From: Archangium lipolyticum
Lineage (GTDB): Bacteria; Myxococcota; Myxococcia; Myxococcales; Myxococcaceae
Direction of reading: 5' to 3'
NCBI RefSeq assembly: GCF_024623785.1
Contig: NZ_JANKBZ010000007.1
Location: 344,220-408,219 of the forward strand
Length of the DNA stretch: 64,000 nt
Positions within the stretch are counted from its first letter, which is position 1; every line of letters begins with the position of its first letter. Both the position numbers and the translations under genes were made by a program. Below the pieces are notes generated by a model, which searched no databases, was not told the DNA's origin, and saw nothing but the letters and a program-made list of their open reading frames with translations. This document shows positions 58,889 to 64,000 of the stretch, in pieces.

Positions 58889-59536
58889 ATGGCTGTGTTT
58901 CCCGCTTTCCTGATGCGTTCGGCCCTCGTGGCGTGCGCGTGCGTGCTGCTCGCGTCCCCGGCTCGGGCCCAGGCCACCGCCTCGCCCGCGCAACCGGCTC
59001 CCGCCGCCGCACAGGCTCCCGCCGCCGAGCTGGTGCCCACCGCGAAGTCCCCCGACCTCACGGCGAAGGGCGCCGCCGACCCGTTCTCCAGTACGGAGCC
59101 AGCGGGGCCCGGCCTGGAGGAGGAGCCCGAGAGCCTCGGGTGGATGCTGACGCGCACGCTGCTGCTGTTCGGCGCGGTGCTGGCCTCCATCTACCTGACG
59201 CTCAACGTGGGCCTGCGCAAGCTGATGGGGCTGCAGGGCGTGGCCACGGGCCGGCCCGCGGTGGTGTCGGTGGTGGAGCGGATTCCGTTGGATCAGCGCC
59301 GCACCCTGTTCGTGTTGAAGGCCGCGGGCGAGTACCTGCTGGTGGGCGGTGGCGAGAGTGGCCTGCAGCTGCTGTCGAAGCTCGATACCGAGGCGGTGGA
59401 GCGCATCCGTTCCGAGCGGCCCCCGGCCAATGTGATTCCCCTTTCTCCCTTCCTCCAGAAGCTCCTCGCCCGCCGCAATGCTTCCCCATCGGGCGTTCCC
59501 GCCCAACCGAGCGGCACCCAGCCGCCGGGCGCCTGA
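58889..59536 (+). CDS. FliO-like membrane protein in the T3SS operon
   Basis: A 215-residue protein: signal peptide (LVACACVLLASPARAQA), Ala/Pro-rich periplasmic stretch, one membrane helix (MLTRTLLLFGAVLASIYLTLNVG) and a cytosolic domain with VVSVVERIPLDQRRTLFVLKAAGEYLLVGGGESGLQLLSKL in outline, the FliO pattern. FliO assists assembly of the FliP pore in flagella and is not part of standard injectisomes. It lies directly before sctR, as fliO precedes fliP. No clear RBS is seen, and the start could also be the nearby MRSALV. Confidence 0.82.
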   Translation: MAVFPAFLMRSALVACACVLLASPARAQATASPAQPAPAAAQAPAAELVPTAKSPDLTAKGAADPFSSTEPAGPGLEEEPESLGWMLTRTLLLFGAVLASIYLTLNVGLRKLMGLQGVATGRPAVVSVVERIPLDQRRTLFVLKAAGEYLLVGGGESGLQLLSKLDTEAVERIRSERPPANVIPLSPFLQKLLARRNASPSGVPAQPSGTQPPGA

Positions 59537-59548
59537 TAGAGACGACCC

Positions 59549-60376
59549 GTGAGACTCACTCCATCCGTTCGCCTCCCCGCCCTCCGCATCGCGCCGTGGC
59601 TCTTCGCCGTGGCGTTCGCGCTGAATCCGTTCATCGCCTTCGCCGCCAAGCGGGGCGGTGGTTCCGGCAACGAGGCCGTGGCCGTCGAGTCGGTGAGCCC
59701 CGACTCCTTCGCCTCGCGGCCGCTGGTGCTGATGCTGGCGCTGGCCGCGCTGTCGCTCGTCCCCTTCGTGCTGATGATGGTGACGAGCTTCGTGAAGATC
59801 TCCGTGGTGCTCTCCATCGTGCGCTCGGCACTGGGCACCCAGCAGATTCCTCCCACCCAGGTCATCACCGGCCTGGCCATCATCCTCACGGTCTACATCA
59901 TGGCCCCGGTGGGACAGGCCATGTACCGGGCTTCCGAGGTGGACATCCTGTCCAAGGGGCCCAGCCTGCTGTCCTCGGAGACGGTGGGCAACCTGATGGA
60001 GGCGGCCAAGAAGTCCCGTGAGCCGCTGCGCGAGTTCCTCATCAAGAAGATCACCAACAAGGACCGCGCGCTCTTCTTCAACCTGGCCAAGAAGATGCGG
60101 GCCACGGAGGAGGATCGGCAGGACATCACCGACCGGGACTTCATGATCGTCGTCCCGGCCTTCGTGGTGTCCGAGCTGAAGGAGGCCTTCCAGATCGGCT
60201 TCCTGCTCTTCGTGCCCTTCATCGTCATCGACATGGTGGTGGCCAACATCCTGCTGGCGCTGGGCATGCACATGCTCTCGCCCACCACCATCTCCATGCC
60301 CTTCAAGCTGCTCCTCTTCGTCCTCGTCGACGGCTGGTACCTCATCGCCAAGGGCCTGGTCGTCGGCTACCTGTGA
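59549..60376 (+). CDS. sctR: T3SS export gate protein SctR (FliP family)
   Basis: A 275-residue inner-membrane protein. The first hydrophobic segment (APWLFAVAFALNPFIAFA) looks like a cleavable signal, a feature of flagellar FliP rather than of typical SctR. The core helices carry SFVKISVVLSIVRSALGTQQIPPTQVI and the late segment FVVSELKEAFQIGFLLFVPFIVIDMVVANILLALGMHMLSP (both in outline), diagnostic for FliP/SctR. Five copies form the export pore. Confidence 0.97.
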   Translation: MRLTPSVRLPALRIAPWLFAVAFALNPFIAFAAKRGGGSGNEAVAVESVSPDSFASRPLVLMLALAALSLVPFVLMMVTSFVKISVVLSIVRSALGTQQIPPTQVITGLAIILTVYIMAPVGQAMYRASEVDILSKGPSLLSSETVGNLMEAAKKSREPLREFLIKKITNKDRALFFNLAKKMRATEEDRQDITDRDFMIVVPAFVVSELKEAFQIGFLLFVPFIVIDMVVANILLALGMHMLSPTTISMPFKLLLFVLVDGWYLIAKGLVVGYL

Positions 60377-60383
60377 GACGCAC

Positions 60384-60650
60384 ATGAACCAGCTCAACTC
60401 CATCCTGCAGCAGGCGCTCTATCTGGTGCTCGTGGTGTCGGCGCCGCCGGTGCTCATGGGCCTGATGATCGGCATGGTCATCGCCATCTTCCAGGCGACC
60501 ACGCAGATCCAGGAGCAGACGCTCTCCTTCGCGCCCAAGGTGGTCGCGGTGTTCGGCGTGCTGGCGTTGACCGGTCCATGGATCGGCAGCCAGCTGGTGC
60601 GCTTCACCTTCCACGTCTTCGATCAGTTCCCGGCCCTCATCGCCAGATGA
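60384..60650 (+). CDS. sctS: T3SS export gate protein SctS (FliQ family)
   Basis: An 88-residue protein of two membrane helices (ALYLVLVVSAPPVLMGLMIGMVIAIFQATTQIQEQTLSFAPK in outline) with the family's QIQEQTLSFAPK loop. It wraps the SctR/SctT pore. Four-base ATGA overlap with sctT. Confidence 0.96.
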   Translation: MNQLNSILQQALYLVLVVSAPPVLMGLMIGMVIAIFQATTQIQEQTLSFAPKVVAVFGVLALTGPWIGSQLVRFTFHVFDQFPALIAR

Positions 60651-61465
60651 ACGTCTCCGAGGTCATCGCGAAGCTGACCGAGCAGGCCAACCTCTCGCTC
60701 GTCATCTTCACCGTGGGTCTGCTCCTGTGCCGGATCATGCCGGTGCTGGTGCTCTCGCCGTTCCTGGGCGGCGAGGTGGTGCCCACGGAGATCAAGATGG
60801 GCGTGGGCGTCACGCTCTCCGTGGTGCTCTTCCCCGCGGTGAGCGCGCGCATGGGGGCCATCCCCACCAGCGCGCTGCCCTTCATCGGGCTGATGCTCAA
60901 GGAGATCTTCATCGGGGTGTCGCTGGCGATGATCGTCAACATGGTCTTCGAGGCGGCACGCGTGGCCGGCAACATCGTGGACACCATGTCCGGCAGCAAC
61001 AACGCGCAGCTGTACGTGCCGCAGCTCGGGCAGCAGGTGTCCATCTTCTCCAGCCTCAAGGTGCAGCTCGCGGTGGTGCTCTTCCTCACCCTCAACGGCC
61101 ATCACCTGGTCATCGAGGCGCTCGCCGAGAGCTTCGCCATCGTGCCCCTGGATCGCTTCCCGCGCTTCAGTCAGGGCATGTGGCCGTTCATGGATCTGAT
61201 GATCCGCTCCTTCGCGGACCTGTTGAAGATCTCCATCGCCCTCTCCGCGCCGGCCATGCTGGCCGCCTTCCTGACGGACCTGGCGCTGGGCGCCATCAAC
61301 CGCGTGGCGCCGCAGATCCAGGTGTTCTTCATCTCCATGGCCATCAAGCCGCTGGTGGGTGTGGTCATCGTCTTCATGTCCCTCGGCCTCATCATGGGGC
61401 GGATGCAGACCGACTTCGCGGACATGCTGGCCATGTTGCGCGATGCGGTGCGCCTGCTCGGCTGA
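60647..61465 (+). CDS. sctT: T3SS export gate protein SctT (FliR family)
   Basis: A 272-residue membrane protein with about six helices, including RIMPVLVLSPFLGG, the MSGSNNAQLYVPQLGQQVS loop and DLALGAINRVAPQIQVFFISMAIKP in outline, all typical of FliR/SctT. One copy completes the pore. The ATG overlaps the sctS stop. Confidence 0.96.
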   Translation: MNVSEVIAKLTEQANLSLVIFTVGLLLCRIMPVLVLSPFLGGEVVPTEIKMGVGVTLSVVLFPAVSARMGAIPTSALPFIGLMLKEIFIGVSLAMIVNMVFEAARVAGNIVDTMSGSNNAQLYVPQLGQQVSIFSSLKVQLAVVLFLTLNGHHLVIEALAESFAIVPLDRFPRFSQGMWPFMDLMIRSFADLLKISIALSAPAMLAAFLTDLALGAINRVAPQIQVFFISMAIKPLVGVVIVFMSLGLIMGRMQTDFADMLAMLRDAVRLLG

Positions 61466-61480
61466 TTCGGGGTTCCCGCC

Positions 61481-62545
61481 ATGTCCGACGAAAAGACAGA
61501 AGAACCCTCACAAAAGAAGCTCGACGACGCCAAGAAGAAGGGCCAGGTCTGGAAGAGCAAGGACCTGACCGGCGTGTTCGGGCTGCTCGTGGGCCTGGGC
61601 GTGGTCAAGGGCACGTGGTCCAACGTGGAGGAGCAGGTCACCCAGCTCTTCCAGTTCAGTTTCGATCACATCGCCCACCCGGGGGACCTGGAGAAGGCCA
61701 CCTTCCACCTCATGGTGATGGGCCTGCAGACGATGCTGCTGCTCACGCTGCCGGTCGTGGGGGCCGTGGCGGTCGTGGGAGGCCTGTTGGATTTCCTTCA
61801 GGTGGGTTCGCTGTTCACGATGGACCCGCTGATGCCCAAGCTCGAGAAGCTCAACCCGATCGAGGGGGCGAAGAACCTCATCGGCAAGAAGCAGATCATC
61901 GAGCTGATCAAGAACCTGGCGAAGATCTCCGTGACCGCCTACGTCACCTATGGCGTGGTGCGTGACGCCATGCCCCTGGTGGTGGAGACGGTGCGCCGGG
62001 ACATCCCCACCATCATGGCGGTGATGGGCGAGCTGGTGTACCGCGTCGCCATGCGCGTGGGTCTGGTCTTCTTCCTCTTCGCCATCTTCGACGTCTGGTG
62101 GCAGCGCAAGTCCTACATGAAGGACATGATGATGTCGAAGGAGGACGTGAAGAAGGAGTACAAGGAGAGCGAGGGCGATCCGCACCAGAAGGCCAAGCGC
62201 AAGGAGATGGCGCAGGAGCTCCTGGAGGGGGCGCAGATGGATGCCGTGAAGGATGCCGACGTCATCGTCACCAACCCGGACCACGTGGCCGTGGCGCTCA
62301 AGTACGACAAGGACTCGGACGGAGCGCCGAAGGTGCTGGCCAAGGGCATCGACTTCAAGGCCGAGCGCATCAAGTCCATCGCCCGTGACTCGGACGTGCC
62401 CACGCTGCGCAACGTGCCCCTGGCGCACGCGCTGCTGCGCGTGGACGTGGGCCATGAGATTCCCGAGGAGCTGTACGACGCGGTGGCCGAGGTGCTCAAC
62501 TTCGTCTACGGCCTGAAGAATCCCACTCCCGCTGCGCGGGCCTGA
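61481..62545 (+). CDS. sctU: T3SS switch protein SctU (FlhB family) with NPDH cleavage motif
   Basis: A 354-residue protein: SDEKTEEPSQKKLDDAKKKGQV start, four membrane helices (about 30-205), a long cytosolic linker and the autocleavage domain. The usual NPTH motif reads NPDH (Asn about 265 to His about 268), followed by VAVALKYD. Cleavage between Asn and Pro lets the system change substrates. Asn, Pro and His are kept, so cleavage is still likely, but Asp replaces Thr. Confidence 0.96.
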   Translation: MSDEKTEEPSQKKLDDAKKKGQVWKSKDLTGVFGLLVGLGVVKGTWSNVEEQVTQLFQFSFDHIAHPGDLEKATFHLMVMGLQTMLLLTLPVVGAVAVVGGLLDFLQVGSLFTMDPLMPKLEKLNPIEGAKNLIGKKQIIELIKNLAKISVTAYVTYGVVRDAMPLVVETVRRDIPTIMAVMGELVYRVAMRVGLVFFLFAIFDVWWQRKSYMKDMMMSKEDVKKEYKESEGDPHQKAKRKEMAQELLEGAQMDAVKDADVIVTNPDHVAVALKYDKDSDGAPKVLAKGIDFKAERIKSIARDSDVPTLRNVPLAHALLRVDVGHEIPEELYDAVAEVLNFVYGLKNPTPAARA

Positions 62546-62557
62546 CGCGAGGTTCCC

Positions 62558-62839
62558 ATGAGTGAAGATGTCGAGATGGCGATCGCGCTCAAGTACGACA
62601 AGGAGAAGGATGTCGCGCCCCGCGTGGTGGCCAAGGGGATGCGCATCAAGGCGGAGAAGATCCGGGAGATCGCCAAGCAGTACAACATCCCCATCATGAG
62701 GAACGTGCCGCTGGCCAACGCGCTCTACCGCATCGACGTGGGCCAGGAGGTCCCCGAGGAGCTGTACGACGCGGTCGCGGAGATCCTCAACTTCATCTAC
62801 GAGCTGCAACGCGAGCAGCAGGCGAGCGGCAAGCGCTGA
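62558..62839 (+). CDS. Stand-alone FlhB/SctU C-terminal domain (FhlB-like)
   Basis: A 93-residue protein that matches the part of SctU after the cleavage site: VEMAIALKYDKEKDVAPRVVAKGMRIKAEKIREIA aligns (in outline) with VAVALKYDKDSDGAPKVLAKGIDFKAERIKSIA of SctU. The endings VPEELYDAVAEILNFIYEL and IPEELYDAVAEVLNFVYGL also pair. It has no membrane part and no NPxH. It lies 12 bases after sctU and probably arose by duplication. In some flagellar systems FhlB can substitute for the FlhB C-terminal piece. Confidence 0.9.
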   Translation: MSEDVEMAIALKYDKEKDVAPRVVAKGMRIKAEKIREIAKQYNIPIMRNVPLANALYRIDVGQEVPEELYDAVAEILNFIYELQREQQASGKR

Positions 62840-62889
62840 GGGTGGAGTAGACTCCAACCCCCCAAACGGTGTGAGGTTCGTTCCAGACC

Positions 62890-63366
62890 ATGGCCAAGAT
62901 CAACAATCAGCCCCCGAGAGCACCCCTCTGGCCCTGGGGGGGACCCCGTGCGGTACGCGAGAAGCTGGTCGATCCCTCCCAGCTGGATCGCAAGAAGCGC
63001 AAGATTGGCAACCCGAAGAACCCGGCGCTCGCCTCGGCGGCGCTGCTGGACTTCATCGGCCCGGCGCACTCCTCGGAGGAGATCCGCCTGCCCACGCCGC
63101 CCAACCCCAAGGGGCATGACGCGGATCTGGAGGGTTTCGCGGACCGGCCGTATCTGGCCAGCGTGGCCGGGCGCGCCGAGGGCGAGCAGCGGCAGCAGCT
63201 CGAGCGCAGCCTGGGGCGCATCACCGCGCCGCCGGAGCGCATGGATCGTCTGAAGGGTCTGCTGCAGCGCGAGGCGCAGATGCTGGCGCTGGTGGGCCAG
63301 GTCCACGAGGAGATCCAGGACATCCAGCGCCGCATGCGCGAGGAGCAGCAGGAAGAGGGGTACTAG
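62890..63366 (+). CDS. Hypothetical T3SS-cluster protein
   Basis: A 158-residue hydrophilic protein with a basic, Pro-rich N-terminal half (APLWPWGGPRAVREKLV, KKRKIGNPKNPALASAALLDF) and a helical C-terminal half (MDRLKGLLQREAQMLALVGQVHEEIQDIQRRM in outline) likely to form a coiled coil. There is no signal peptide or known domain. It lies four bases before the TPR chaperone gene, and substrate/chaperone pairs are often so arranged, so a substrate or gatekeeper role is possible. Confidence 0.7.
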   Translation: MAKINNQPPRAPLWPWGGPRAVREKLVDPSQLDRKKRKIGNPKNPALASAALLDFIGPAHSSEEIRLPTPPNPKGHDADLEGFADRPYLASVAGRAEGEQRQQLERSLGRITAPPERMDRLKGLLQREAQMLALVGQVHEEIQDIQRRMREEQQEEGY

Positions 63367-63370
63367 CACC

Positions 63371-63850
63371 ATGGCCGCACCGGACAGCAACAACCCCGCG
63401 CAGGACGAGGCGAAGCTCCAGGCGATGATGCAGCGCTGGGCGGATGGCAAGGCCACGCTGCGCGACGTGCGCGGCTACACGGACGAGGAGCTGTACGCCA
63501 TCGCCAAGACGGCCTACTTCTTCTACTACCAGGGCCGGGTCAACGAGGCGCGCACGCTCTTCCAGGGCCTCTATGCCGTCAACCCCGCGGACGCCTACTT
63601 CGCCAAGGCGCTCGGCGTGGTGGAGATGGCCGCCGGCAACCCTCAGGGGGCGCTGGCCGCCTATGACGTGGCCCTCAAGCTGGCCGCCAACGACGCCGCC
63701 GCCTACGTGGGTCGTGCCGAGGTGAAGCTGGCCATGGGCCAGAAGTCCCAGGCGGCGGAGGATCTTCGCCGTGCGACCCAGCTCACCCAGGGGGAGGACC
63801 CGGTCCACGCCAAGGCTTCCGCGATGTTGAAGGCGCTGGGATTGCGGTGA
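63371..63850 (+). CDS. SycD/LcrH-like TPR chaperone of the T3SS
   Basis: A 159-residue cytosolic protein with the class II chaperone layout: helical N-terminus (DEELYAIAKTAYFFYYQGRVNEARTLFQGLYAVNP in outline) and TPR units (YFAKALGVVEMAAGNPQGALAAYDVAL, AYVGRAEVKLAMGQKSQAAEDL). The opening block ELYAIAKTAYFFYYQGR is close to the LcrH/SycD signature. It probably binds a translocator-type substrate, perhaps the gene beginning at 63955. Confidence 0.88.
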   Translation: MAAPDSNNPAQDEAKLQAMMQRWADGKATLRDVRGYTDEELYAIAKTAYFFYYQGRVNEARTLFQGLYAVNPADAYFAKALGVVEMAAGNPQGALAAYDVALKLAANDAAAYVGRAEVKLAMGQKSQAAEDLRRATQLTQGEDPVHAKASAMLKALGLR

Positions 63851-63876
63851 AGAAAAAGCCGGAGAAAATCCCCCAG

Positions 63877-63903
63877 GAAACTCCGGCGGGGCTCTTGCGA
63901 TAA
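63877..63903 (+). promoter_or_regulatory. Candidate FliA-type (sigma-28) promoter upstream of the last gene
   Basis: GAAA at 63877-63880, a 15-base spacer, then TGCGATAA at 63896-63903. Compared with TAAA-N15-GCCGATAA it matches 3 of 4 and 6 of 8 bases with exact spacing. It shares xxAA-N15-xxCGATAA with the site at 48406. A GCCGGAG/CTCCGGC hairpin (63858-63887) overlaps it and might instead end the sct transcript. Confidence 0.4.
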
Positions 63904-63954
63904 TCTGTTTGTAGGCCGGGCGGCACTCACGCCGCCGGCACGAAGGAGAACGTC

Positions 63955-64000
63955 ATGAGCCTGAGCATCGGTGGTTTCAAGCTTCCCAACATCAACCTCG
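63955..64000 (+). CDS. Start of a T3SS-cluster gene, cut by the window edge
   Basis: Only the first 15 codons are present (MSLSIGGFKLPNINL). AAGGAG lies 8 bases before the ATG, so the start is well supported. It follows a substrate chaperone gene and a candidate FliA-type promoter, so a secreted or structural component of the system is likely. Nothing more can be said from this fragment. Confidence 0.7.
   Translation, partial: MSLSIGGFKLPNINL

Overview
The window reads as chromosomal DNA of a myxobacterium, probably from the Cystobacter/Archangium/Stigmatella group. GC content is very high, so long antisense shadow frames are common. Secreted proteases, lipoproteins and hybrid kinases are numerous, and there is a needle-complex-type type III secretion (T3SS) locus of the kind known from Myxococcales. 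Species cannot be fixed from the sequence alone. No rRNA, tRNA, CRISPR array or insertion sequence was recognised.

Bases 1-6018 are a housekeeping stretch: a mitochondrial-EFG1-like elongation factor G (minus), small hypothetical genes, an RsuA/RluB-type pseudouridine synthase, a DUF1028 protein and TrmJ. Short palindromic repeats lie between these genes. Bases 6216-26063 hold an alpha-2-macroglobulin lipoprotein with an intact thioester motif and, 11.8 kb later, penicillin-binding protein 1C. These two are usually neighbours. Between them lie an M4-type metalloprotease, a response regulator, two divergent related hybrid histidine kinases, a LodA/LodB-like quinoprotein oxidase pair and a GH128-like glycosidase.

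Bases 26262-32845 carry a three-gene membrane/desaturase operon and a 68-residue peptide gene with three TTxxxxEE repeats. This peptide looks like a plesiocin-type graspetide (omega-ester RiPP) precursor without an ATP-grasp ligase beside it. Then come a phospholipase-D-like lipoprotein with altered HKD motifs, a small membrane protein, and a Coq4-like/SDR/SDR operon. Bases 32909-39754 hold a protease/propeller/beta-barrel fusion, an LVIVD-repeat lipoprotein, an EAL phosphodiesterase and a coiled-coil protein.

Bases 39850-46925 form a tightly overlapping minus-strand export operon: GbsR/MarR-type regulator, LolD/MacB-like ATPase, two FtsX-type permeases, LolA-like protein and outer-membrane barrel. 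A perfect palindrome lies upstream of the regulator.

From about 48.1 kb to the end runs a plus-strand T3SS cluster: FliA-type sigma factor, SctI, SctJ, a FliG-slot protein, SctL, SctN, SctO, SctP, SctQ, a FliO-like protein, SctR, SctS, SctT, SctU, a stand-alone FlhB/SctU C-terminal domain and TPR chaperones. The order is that of a flagellar fliF-G-H-I-J-K-M/N-O-P-Q-R-flhB operon. No secretin, needle or SctV gene is seen here. The strongest leads are the orphan graspetide precursor and the flagellum-like T3SS with its own sigma factor and two candidate FliA-type promoters.
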